6,049 bases of DNA from Thermoplasmata archaeon (GTDB lineage: Archaea > Thermoplasmatota > Thermoplasmata > Lutacidiplasmatales > UBA184): positions 13,333 through 19,381 of the forward strand of contig JAKIVW010000008.1 of NCBI GenBank assembly GCA_022750355.1, in the 5' to 3' direction. The position numbers were made by a program, and so were the translations under genes. Positions 1 through 5,590 of the stretch are shown here, piece after piece; position 1 is the stretch's first letter, and every line of letters starts with the position of its first letter. The notes beneath the pieces are model-generated. The model was given only the letters and a program-made list of their open reading frames with translations, was not told the DNA's origin and searched no databases.

Positions 1-609
1 GGACTCGTCCCGGGACTTCGGAGGGATCTCGGCCAGCGCGGCCAGCCCTTCCCAGCCGTCGAGGGTGCCGGTCCGCGAACGGAAGCAATGCCACCCGCCG
101 TCCGACTTTTGAGTTCGAACGATCCAAGCGACCGAGCGTTGCACCACCGGGTGGTCGAGATACCCGAATTGGATCAGAGTACGAACCGCGTTCCCGGTGA
201 CGCAAATCTCCCCCGTACGGCCATTCAGATCCCCACCCTTCCCACTCCATCGGTCCATGAGGAGCTGGGCCGTCCGACGGATCCGGGGGTCCGTCCGTTT
301 CATCCCTAGGTCGCCCAGGACGATCGCGAGCCAGTTCGTGACGATGTACTTGGGCCGGTACAAGTCCCCCGCGGAACTTCCCGGTGTGACCCAATGACCG
401 TCCGGGAACTGATGCGCGAGGAGGGCCGCGGCCCATCCCGTCTTACCGATCAGCTTGACGGCCGAGCGTACTCGAGGGTCGCTGGGGAGACGATGTTCCA
501 CTTCGACCAAGAAACGGGCCCGCACGCTCGGATCGGCCTTCGGCCCCGTGAGCCACCTTCGAAGGCGAGGGGAGACGCGCATCGTCCGACCCAAAACGCC
601 TCTCCTCAT
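1..609 (-). CDS. Prenyltransferase/squalene-cyclase-like alpha-toroid protein (partial, N-terminal 203 residues)
   Basis: The minus strand is open from an ATG at 609 to the window edge, so the C-terminus is missing. The 203 visible residues look like the alpha/alpha-toroid fold shared by prenyltransferases and terpene cyclases. The repeat-type motifs are LLAHQFPDGHW (63-73), LYRPKYIVTNW (83-93), EICVTGNAV (134-142), QKSDGGWHC (167-175, resembling a QW motif) and LDGWEGLAAL (183-192). The early DPSVRAR stretch (26-32) also fits uncharacterised archaeal and bacterial members that I know as 'prenyltransferase-like'. No signal peptide or membrane segment is visible. The catalytic Asp motif of true cyclases is not seen and may lie beyond the edge, so a substrate cannot be named. 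An in-frame ATG at 582 would remove nine basic residues. Neither start has a convincing Shine-Dalgarno. The gene diverges from the adenylate cyclase gene. Family call fairly sure; function unknown. Confidence 0.72.
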   Translation of the reverse strand, partial: MRRGVLGRTMRVSPRLRRWLTGPKADPSVRARFLVEVEHRLPSDPRVRSAVKLIGKTGWAAALLAHQFPDGHWVTPGSSAGDLYRPKYIVTNWLAIVLGDLGMKRTDPRIRRTAQLLMDRWSGKGGDLNGRTGEICVTGNAVRTLIQFGYLDHPVVQRSVAWIVRTQKSDGGWHCFRSRTGTLDGWEGLAALAEIPPKSRDES

Positions 610-732
610 TAGTTTCTTCCCGTGACGGAGGTTGGCGCGGCCCGGAGATTTCAGCGGCGCCCGATGACACGGCCGCGACCAGGAGACCGGCGCCGCGCCT
701 CCCGGACCACTCCTCCCGAAATCGATCGGCCA

Positions 733-760
733 TCACCTCCGGTTACCTGAGGGGGGGTGA
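733..760. repeat. Inverted repeat (8-bp hairpin) in the divergent intergenic region
   Basis: TCACCTCC at 733-740 can pair with GGGGGTGA at 753-760. That gives eight pairs, one of them a T-G wobble, around a 12-base loop (741-752). No T-run follows on the plus strand, so a simple intrinsic terminator is not supported. It could be an operator, an RNA structure in a leader, or chance in GC-rich sequence. Confidence 0.35.
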
Positions 761-1062
761 GCGACTCCTTGTTGAGGAAGAGGAGGGGCCAGATTTCACC
801 GGGCCCCACTCCCGAAGGCCGACGCTTCCGCGCAATCCTCGTCGGCGTCGCCGGGGCTCGGGCCTGGAAGAGCGGGTGGATTCCAGGAGTTGAGCCGGTA
901 GGTATTGGATTGGGGTAGGCAGCGCGTCCGCGAAAATCCGAGACTCCGGCCCGGCGGGGTCGAAGATGCTCGGGTCGTTGCCGCCGCGATAGGGGGACCT
1001 CCGCGCTCCAGTAGAAACCTGATACACCCGCAGAAGGTACCTAGCCCCTCTATCGTTCCTTC

Positions 1063-1068
1063 GAGAGG
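1063..1068 (+). promoter_or_regulatory. Shine-Dalgarno that decides the cyclase start
   Basis: GAGAGG lies eight bases before the ATG at 1077. A TTG at 1071 is in frame, but it would be only two bases from this site. The ATG is therefore preferred and the protein is two residues shorter than the longest open frame. Confidence 0.55.
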
Positions 1069-1076
1069 TTTTGGAG

Positions 1077-3068
1077 ATGGAAAGTCCGCGACCGGATATC
1101 GTCGCTCAATCGCGCCGTCGGCTGGTCGCGATCATGTTCACCGACATGGTCGGGTACTCGGCGCTGGCTCAGGCCGACGAAACGTCCGCTCTCGCGTTAT
1201 TGGACCGACACAATCGGCTCCTCCGCCCCCTATTCTCGAAATTTCTCGGCCGAGAGATCAAGACGGTCGGCGACGCGTTCTTGGTCGAGTTCGAAAGTGC
1301 GCTCGACGCGGTCCGTTGCGCCCTGGACCTCCAACGCTCGCTGCACGATCACAACGCGGCCTCCGCGGACGGGGGCAAAATCCGCATTCGGATCGGGATT
1401 CACGTGGGGGACGTGGTGGAGGTCGACGGCGACCTGTTGGGAGACGCCGTGAACATCGCCTCTCGGATCGAGCCGCTGGCGGATCCGGAAGGGATCTCCA
1501 TTACTCAGCAAGTCTACGACCAGGTGCAGAACAAGATCTCGACCCGATTCAGCAAGCTCCCTCCGGTCTCGCTCAAAAATATACGGCTTCCGATGAGCGT
1601 GTACCGAGTCGTGTTGCCCTGGAGCTCGGAGGGGGCGGAGAGCGTGCGCCCTCGGGAGGTCGGCGGCCTCAACCTGGCGGTCCTCCCGCTCAGCAATATC
1701 AGCCCGGACCCGAACGACGACTACTTCGCGGACGGGCTCACCGAGGAGCTGATCACCCAGCTGTCCCAGGTGCAGGACCTCACCGTCATCGCTCGAACTT
1801 CTGTCATCCCGTACAAGTTGGCGCCCAAATCGATCGCCCAGGTGGGGTCGGAGCTCGGGGTCGACACGATCCTGGAGGGGAGCGTCCGCAAGGCGGGCCA
1901 GCGGATCCGGATCACGCTGCAACTGATCGACGTGGACACCCAGCGCCATATCTGGGCGAGCAGCTACGATCGGGACATCGGCGACGTGTTCGCGGTCCAG
2001 ACCGACATCGCCGAACGGACCGCCGGGGCGTTACGGCTCGAACTCTCCAAATCGCGACGCCCTCGCCACGCTCGGAAGCCCACCGAAGACCCGGTCGCCT
2101 ACGACCTGTACCTGCGGGGACTCGTGGCCTCCAGCGAACCGAACGAGGCCGTCATCGCCGAAGCGGTCCGATACTTCGAGGAAGCCACTCGGCTCGACCC
2201 GAGCTTTGCGGAAGCCTTCGCGGCGTGGGCGAATCTCTACGTCGTGGCGGCAGGGGACTTCCTGCCCATGCGCGACGTGATGCCCAAGGCACGGGCCCTG
2301 GTCGCCAAGGCTCTCGAACTCGACCCGGAATCTTCCGACGCCCATGCCGCCCTCGCCAATATCGCCCTCCAGTTCGATCACGATTGGGTCCTCGCCGAGA
2401 CCGAATTCGAGAAGGCGATCTCGCTCAACCCGAGCAATGCCGTCGCGTACCGCTTCTTTTCGTTCCTCCTGATGGTCCTCGGTCGGTTCGACGAAGCGAA
2501 GGAGATGACACGACGGGCGATACGTCTCGACCCCGGTCGCGGCAGCCTTCAGGGGGCCCTGGCCTGGGCCGAGCTCGAGTCGGGGAACTTCGAAGCCGCG
2601 TTCGCCTACGCCGAGAAGGCCCGGGACAACGACCCATCGTCGGTCCAGAACCATGCGATGCTCGGAATGTTCTACCTCGCCGCCGGGCGGAAGGACGACG
2701 CGCTCCGAGAGGCCGATACCCCGCTCGGAAAAGCGGGCGATGTCGAACGGTTCGACCTCGCTCTCCTCAACGCGCTGGTCGGACGGCCCGAGGCCGCTCG
2801 GGAAGTGGCGGCCGAAGTGGAACGGGGCGAAGCCAAGTCCTACACCTCCGCGACCCATCTCGCGATGCTCTATGCGGCGATCGGGCAGAAGTCCCGGGCG
2901 CTCGACCTCTTGGAGCAGGATTACCGGGAAGGGGATCGCGTCCTTTGGTTGTTCCACCGAGGGGTGTTTTTCGACTCGATACGGGGGGAACCTCGATTCG
3001 TCGCATTGCTCCGTCAGTACGGGATCACCGCGCGCATGCTTCGACGTTCGACCGTCCCCCGGACCTGA
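1077..3068 (+). CDS. Class III adenylate cyclase with TolB-like domain and TPR repeats
   Basis: A 663-residue soluble protein predicted to make cAMP from ATP. Residues about 14-180 form a class III nucleotide cyclase domain. Both metal-binding aspartates are present (D23 in FTDMVGYS, D66 in KTVGD), as are the adenine-selecting pair K62 and D119 and the transition-state residues N126 and R130 (VNIASR). All six canonical positions are intact, so a single chain can form an active homodimer, and ATP is favoured over GTP. Residues about 198-330 match the TolB N-terminal-like domain common behind such cyclases (AVLPLSN, YFADGLTEEL, VIARTS). Residues about 340-600 are TPR-type helical repeats (for example ATRLDPSFAEAFAAWANLY and KAISLNPSNAVAYRF), likely for protein binding. 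No signal peptide, membrane segment or classical sensor domain is visible. This architecture is best known from bacteria such as rhizobia, so acquisition by an archaeon is my inference. Its stop lies 18 bases from the convergent RibD-like gene. Confidence 0.93.
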   Translation: MESPRPDIVAQSRRRLVAIMFTDMVGYSALAQADETSALALLDRHNRLLRPLFSKFLGREIKTVGDAFLVEFESALDAVRCALDLQRSLHDHNAASADGGKIRIRIGIHVGDVVEVDGDLLGDAVNIASRIEPLADPEGISITQQVYDQVQNKISTRFSKLPPVSLKNIRLPMSVYRVVLPWSSEGAESVRPREVGGLNLAVLPLSNISPDPNDDYFADGLTEELITQLSQVQDLTVIARTSVIPYKLAPKSIAQVGSELGVDTILEGSVRKAGQRIRITLQLIDVDTQRHIWASSYDRDIGDVFAVQTDIAERTAGALRLELSKSRRPRHARKPTEDPVAYDLYLRGLVASSEPNEAVIAEAVRYFEEATRLDPSFAEAFAAWANLYVVAAGDFLPMRDVMPKARALVAKALELDPESSDAHAALANIALQFDHDWVLAETEFEKAISLNPSNAVAYRFFSFLLMVLGRFDEAKEMTRRAIRLDPGRGSLQGALAWAELESGNFEAAFAYAEKARDNDPSSVQNHAMLGMFYLAAGRKDDALREADTPLGKAGDVERFDLALLNALVGRPEAAREVAAEVERGEAKSYTSATHLAMLYAAIGQKSRALDLLEQDYREGDRVLWLFHRGVFFDSIRGEPRFVALLRQYGITARMLRRSTVPRT

Positions 3069-3086
3069 GGCCGGGGACGGCCGGCG

Positions 3087-3743
3087 CTAGTCCGCGCCCG
3101 AGGTCGTCTGGGCCGCCCGTCGAGACCCTCCAGGGTCAGCACGCGCATAGTGGAGGAGAACGCTCCCGCTCTTCAGGGGCCGCGCCGCTAGCAACTTGAA
3201 ATCGTGCCTCCCCGGCGCTCCTCGGGGAACGAGGTCCTCTTCGTGGTCCGGGTCGCCGACCACGTGAAACATCGGCTTGCCCCGTCCCACGATGCTGGGA
3301 AGCAACTCGAGGATGAGCTCGTCGGCGAGGTTGCGCTCCAAGAATGATTGGGCGAGTCGGGGGCCACCCACCATCATATCCTTCCCCGGTGCGGACTTGA
3401 GCCGAACGATCTCCTCGCCGAGATCCCCGCGAACAATTCTGGAATTGGGCCAGTCGGCCGACTGGAGCCGGCTCGAAAAAACAACCTTCTCCGCACGATC
3501 GGCGAACTGCGAGAACTCCCGCATGAACTTCCCCGCGGACGGTTCGTTCTTCATGCGGGGCCAGAACCCGGCCCACTTCTCGTACGTTTGGCGACCCAGG
3601 AGAAGGGTATCGATCGACTCCATTCGTGATTCCCACATCGGTGGACCCTCGTCGGGATCGTTCGAGTCGACCTCCTCGTCGTACTCCGGAAACTCGGCGA
3701 TGCCGTCCAGGGTCATGAACATCAGAATCAGCACTTTCCTCAC
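3087..3743 (-). CDS. RibD C-terminal domain / dihydrofolate-reductase-family protein
   Basis: A 218-residue protein of the RibD C-terminal (DHFR-like) family, as in Bacillus YwjB and YyaP: a Rossmann-like NADPH-binding fold, usually cytosolic, with mostly unknown substrates. Visible motifs are the N-terminal strand RKVLILMFMTLDGIAEF, then DTLLLGRQTYEKW (about 46-58), KVVFSSRL (about 87-94), IVRGDLGEEIVRLK (about 103-116), MMVGGPRLAQSFLE (about 123-136, the glycine-rich nucleotide-contact turn) and LLPSIVGRGKPMF (about 147-159). Length is normal for the family, with a short basic and polar tail after residue 200. The start is a GTG with a good Shine-Dalgarno (GGGAGGGG, 3750-3757) six bases upstream. 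The gene has its own promoter and stands alone, convergent with the cyclase. A role in riboflavin synthesis is not implied, since the deaminase domain is absent and no rib genes are nearby. Confidence 0.9.
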   Translation of the reverse strand: MRKVLILMFMTLDGIAEFPEYDEEVDSNDPDEGPPMWESRMESIDTLLLGRQTYEKWAGFWPRMKNEPSAGKFMREFSQFADRAEKVVFSSRLQSADWPNSRIVRGDLGEEIVRLKSAPGKDMMVGGPRLAQSFLERNLADELILELLPSIVGRGKPMFHVVGDPDHEEDLVPRGAPGRHDFKLLAARPLKSGSVLLHYARADPGGSRRAAQTTSGAD

Positions 3744-3749
3744 TCCGGT

Positions 3750-3757
3750 CCCCTCCC
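3750..3757 (-). promoter_or_regulatory. Shine-Dalgarno for the RibD-like gene (GTG start)
   Basis: Minus-strand GGGAGGGG sits six bases before the GTG at 3743. It settles this non-ATG start and shows that the organism uses Shine-Dalgarno pairing for at least some transcripts with a leader. Confidence 0.7.
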
Positions 3758-3788
3758 GCTAACGATCGATCGGCGCACGATTCCCGGC

Positions 3789-3794
3789 TATATG
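3789..3794 (-). promoter_or_regulatory. TATA box of the RibD-like gene
   Basis: Minus-strand CATATAGC is the only AT-rich box in this GC-rich gap (3744-3874), with CGAAAT a few bases upstream as a weak BRE. A start about 26 bases downstream falls near 3765 and gives a leader of roughly 22 bases, just long enough to hold the Shine-Dalgarno. The position is inferred from archaeal promoter spacing. Confidence 0.5.
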
Positions 3795-3874
3795 GCTCAT
3801 TTCGACCGGCTCCCTCCGAACGGTGTCCCGCACCCGTCGACCGAACCTTGGGCTCGGTCCGCCACCGCGAAGAG

Positions 3875-3950
3875 TGGGCCCGGACGGATTTGAACCGCCG
3901 ATCGACCGGTTATGAGCCGGACGCTCTAGGCCGGACTAAGCTACGGGCCC
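3875..3950 (-). tRNA. tRNA with CAT anticodon (Ile2 favoured, elongator Met possible)
   Basis: A complete 76-base cloverleaf. The acceptor stem GGGCCCG/CGGGCCC is perfectly paired with discriminator A at 3875. The D arm is GCTT/GAGC with an 11-base loop containing GG, the anticodon loop is CTCATAA (3910-3916), and the T arm is GGCGG/CCGTC with loop TTCAAAT. CCA is not encoded. The CAT anticodon could be initiator Met, elongator Met or Ile2 (C34 modified to agmatidine in archaea). The G1-C72 pair argues against an archaeal initiator, which has A1-T72. The GGGCC acceptor start resembles archaeal Ile tRNAs, so Ile2 is favoured without proof. Pair 27-43 is T-T, a mismatch at the base of the anticodon stem. 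It lies 19 bases downstream of tRNA-Asn with no TATA box between, so the two are likely co-transcribed. Confidence 0.93.
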
Positions 3951-3969
3951 GCGGAGAGGAGCGTCGAGG

Positions 3970-4073
3970 CGCCGCCGAGCGGAGTTTGGGGAGCCGGGGG
4001 AATGCCCCGTTTCCTTTCGAACCGCTGACCTTTCGGTTAACAGCCGATCGCTCTACCGCTGAGCTACGGCGGC
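3970..4073 (-). tRNA. tRNA-Asn(GTT) with a T-loop intron
   Basis: The acceptor stem GCCGCCG (4067-4073) pairs perfectly with CGGCGGC (3971-3977), and the discriminator is G at 3970, usual for Asn. The D arm is GCTC/GAGC with a 7-base loop, and the anticodon loop is CTGTTAA (4037-4043, anticodon GTT). The T stem AGCGG (4022-4026) pairs perfectly with CCGCT (3978-3982), but the T-loop is 39 bases instead of 7. Removing 32 bases restores the loop TTCGAAT and a 72-base mature tRNA. The 3' half is therefore not lost but displaced by an intron, which explains why the gene looks broken when read straight through. Pair 27-43 is A-A, mismatched as in the neighbouring tRNA. CCA is not encoded. It lies just downstream of the winged-helix gene and 19 bases upstream of the CAT tRNA. 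Confidence 0.9.
3984..4015 (-). other. 32-nt archaeal tRNA intron at position 59/60 with bulge-helix-bulge fold
   Basis: The fold matches the hBHBh motif cut by archaeal splicing endonuclease. The outer helix is the T stem. The central 4-bp helix pairs exon bases 54-57 (TTCG) with intron bases CCAA: T-A, T-A, a C-C mismatch and G-C. The bulges are AAA on the 5' side and ACT on the 3' side, with an inner helix GGA/TCC. Cutting each bulge after its second base, as the enzyme does, yields TTCGAA plus T, exactly seven loop bases. The intron interior adds a hairpin, CGGGG/CCCCG around CATTC. Shifting both cuts by one to three bases (TTCGACT or TTCAACT) would also give an acceptable T-loop, but fits the bulges less well. 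Confidence 0.82.
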
Positions 4074-4099
4074 ACCGAGGCGTCCGAGCCGGCATCGCT

Positions 4100-4113
4100 C
4101 TAATAGCCTTTCC
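4100..4113 (-). promoter_or_regulatory. Promoter of the tRNA pair (TATA box overlapping a stop codon)
   Basis: Minus-strand GGAAAGGC (BRE-like, 4106-4113) is followed by TATTAG (4100-4105). The centre of TATTAG lies about 26 bases before position 4076, three bases upstream of the tRNA-Asn 5' end at 4073. The box consists of the last sense codon (TAT) and the stop (TAG) of the winged-helix gene. Read-through from the upstream cluster could also feed the tRNAs. Confidence 0.5.
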
Positions 4114-4498
4114 GGCCGGCGGGGGCGGAAGATCGGTGCGCCGCCGCCCGTTCCTTGAGGTGGTCAACCCTTCGACTCATCTCGTTGAGCGAGGCATCGA
4201 GGGAGGCCCAGAACTCGCGGGCCGCGTCCGTCACCACCGCGCCGTCGGCGCTCGGCTGGATCACGCCCTCGCGCTCGAGGAGGTGGAGGGAGTAACGGAC
4301 CTTGTGGATCGGCAAGTGGAGCGCCTCGCTGAGACGAATGATCCCCTTCGGCGTCCGGCCCGAGAGCTGTTCGAGGATGTCGACGTTTCGGGCGAGGAGC
4401 TCCAGCTCTTCGGAGATCCGGTCGGCGAGCTTGGCCCCATCCGCGGCCGTCGGAAGGTCCGTCGGCGCCGTGGGAGGAGGCTGCTTCTCGTTCGCCAT
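4100..4498 (-). CDS. Winged helix-turn-helix transcriptional regulator
   Basis: A 132-residue cytosolic protein. After a Pro/Ala/Thr-rich N-terminus (1-20) comes a charged helix (about 23-46, ADRISEELELLARNVDILEQL). A winged-helix core follows at about 50-95: GIIRLSEALHLPIHKVRYSLHLLEREGVI reads as the recognition-helix unit and ADGAVVTDAAREFW as the wing and next helix. The C-terminal helix (about 97-118, SLDASLNEMSRRVDHLKERA) looks like a coiled-coil or dimerisation helix. No ligand-binding domain is seen, so any signal would have to act through the helices or a partner. The gene begins 24 bases after the carbamate kinase stop on the same strand, without a clear Shine-Dalgarno, so it is probably the last protein gene of the arginine cluster and a candidate local regulator. 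It differs from the IclR-type ArcR of haloarchaea. Its stop overlaps the tRNA promoter. Confidence 0.8.
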   Translation of the reverse strand: MANEKQPPPTAPTDLPTAADGAKLADRISEELELLARNVDILEQLSGRTPKGIIRLSEALHLPIHKVRYSLHLLEREGVIQPSADGAVVTDAAREFWASLDASLNEMSRRVDHLKERAAAHRSSAPAGRKGY

Positions 4499-4522
4499 CG
4501 CTGTCCGCGGAAGCCGATTGAC

Positions 4523-5590
4523 TTACTTCAACCTTCTCCGCCCGGGCGAGCCAGGAAGGGTCCTTCCGAGTCGTCGGGTCCCCCGGGGAGTCGGGGGGGC
4601 CGACACCTCGACCCGCGTGCCCGCCCGGCCCGCGAGCGCCTCGGGAAGCGAAGGGATGTCGGTGATGAGGAACACCCGTCCGCCGTCCCGAAGGAAGCGG
4701 ATACCCGCCTCGACCTTCGGACCCATGCTCCCCTCGGCGAACTCCCCCCGCTTCCAGTACTGGGTCAACTCCTCGAGTCCGACCCGACCCAACCAGCGGG
4801 GATGGCTGCTCTTGTAGTCGAGAGCCGCGCCGGGGACGTCGGTGATGATGGCCAGGGTGTCCATTTCGAGCTGGCGGCCGACGAGGGCGGCGGCCCGGTC
4901 CTTGTCGATGACCGCGTCGACCCCTTCCCAACGACCTCGACGGCGGACGACGGGGATCCCGCCTCCCCCGGTGACGACAAAAACGAATCGTTCGCCGAAT
5001 CCCGCCTCGAGAACTTCCCGGACCGCGTCGCCCTCCAGCCAGCGGAGCGGCCGGGGAGACGCCACCAGTCGGCGCCAGCCGCCGCGCCGAACGTCCTCGC
5101 GCATCGTCCAGCCCAGCCTCCGACGAAGGGAGAGGGCCTCGCCGGCAGGATAGAATCGGCCGACGGGTTTGGACGGGGTGCGGAATGCGGGGTCGCGAGG
5201 GGAGACCTCCACCCGGCTCACGATCGGGAGCACCGAGCGGTCGACGCGCTGGCTCCGGAGGGCCGAACCCAGTTCCTGGGCGATCAAGTACCCGAGCTGC
5301 CCCTCCGTTTCCGCCCCGACCACATGGAGGGGAGGCACTGGGATCTCGCCCGCCCCCAATTCGGCCTCCCGGAGCAGGCTCCCGACTTGCGGGCCGTTCC
5401 CATGGGTGATCACAAGTTCACGGCCCGGGACCGTCACGTCGGCGAGGGCCGAGGTGGTCCGGCGCATCTGACGGACCGCCTCGGCCCAGGTCCCGTGGTC
5501 CTGGGCCCGTTGGATCGCGTTCCCTCCCAGCGCGACCAGCACCCGTTCCCTGGATCGTCCCCGACGAGGGGTCGACGAGGCCCCGCTCAC
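4523..5590 (-). CDS. arcC: Carbamate kinase
   Basis: Cytosolic enzyme of the amino-acid-kinase fold that transfers phosphate from carbamoyl phosphate to ADP; the carbamate then falls apart to CO2 and ammonia. This is the ATP-yielding last step of the arginine deiminase pathway. From the start chosen here (355 residues), the motifs are VALGGNAI (19-26), THGNGPQVG (62-70), AETEGQLGYL (93-102), ASPRP (177-181), VTGGGGIPV (206-214), GVDAVIDKD (223-231), ITDV (249-252) and GSMGPKVEA (287-295). All are hallmark stretches of the family. The GTG at 5590 overlaps the arcA stop as GTGA, which suggests translational coupling. A GTG at 5542, just before LVALGGN, would give a more typical N-terminus, and a GTG at 5614 a longer one. 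The C-terminus has a basic tail of about 25 residues (PRGTRRLGRTLPGSPGRRRLK) beyond the usual end, taking the protein past the family's roughly 310 residues. Confidence 0.93.
   Translation of the reverse strand: MSGASSTPRRGRSRERVLVALGGNAIQRAQDHGTWAEAVRQMRRTTSALADVTVPGRELVITHGNGPQVGSLLREAELGAGEIPVPPLHVVGAETEGQLGYLIAQELGSALRSQRVDRSVLPIVSRVEVSPRDPAFRTPSKPVGRFYPAGEALSLRRRLGWTMREDVRRGGWRRLVASPRPLRWLEGDAVREVLEAGFGERFVFVVTGGGGIPVVRRRGRWEGVDAVIDKDRAAALVGRQLEMDTLAIITDVPGAALDYKSSHPRWLGRVGLEELTQYWKRGEFAEGSMGPKVEAGIRFLRDGGRVFLITDIPSLPEALAGRAGTRVEVSAPPTPRGTRRLGRTLPGSPGRRRLK

Larger units (their letters stand above)
610..1076. other. Divergent intergenic region, 467 bp, no convincing gene
   Basis: This stretch separates the divergent toroid-protein and cyclase genes. 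Short open frames cross it on both strands, but their translations are Arg/Pro/Ser-rich and show no family motif, as expected by chance at this GC content. It must hold the promoter of the cyclase gene and probably that of the toroid gene, but no strong TATA box stands out. A weak candidate for the cyclase is GAAACC followed by TGATACA at 1014-1026, which would place a transcript start near 1048. The one clear structure is the hairpin at 733-760. I see no tRNA, riboswitch or transposon ends. Confidence 0.6.

Noticed and set aside
443..736. A 97-codon minus-strand frame upstream of and overlapping the toroid gene
   Set aside because: It overlaps the 5' part of the better-supported toroid gene in another frame, and its low-complexity Arg/Ser/Pro composition looks random.
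662..750. Possible C/D box guide RNA (GATGA near 663, CTGA at 747)
   Set aside because: The C box deviates from RTGATGA, the spacing is too long, and no internal C' and D' boxes are found.
2031..2957. A 308-codon minus-strand frame opposite the TPR region
   Set aside because: It mirrors the codon pattern of the cyclase gene and shows no family resemblance.
3069..3086. GGCC...GGCC hairpin between the convergent cyclase and RibD-like genes as a terminator
   Set aside because: The stem is only four pairs and no T-run follows on either strand.
905..3199. A 764-codon open frame on the plus strand, longer than the cyclase gene it overlaps
   Set aside because: Its translation is Arg/Gly/Pro-rich with no domain pattern. 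The other frame encodes an intact cyclase-TolB-TPR protein. Long stop-free shadows are expected at this GC content.
3970..4073. tRNA-Asn as a truncated pseudogene
   Set aside because: The missing T-stem and acceptor halves are present 32 bases further on with perfect pairing, and the insertion folds as a bulge-helix-bulge intron.
3875..4073. tRNA genes as an integration site for a mobile element
   Set aside because: No integrase gene and no direct repeat of a tRNA 3' end is seen on either side within the window.
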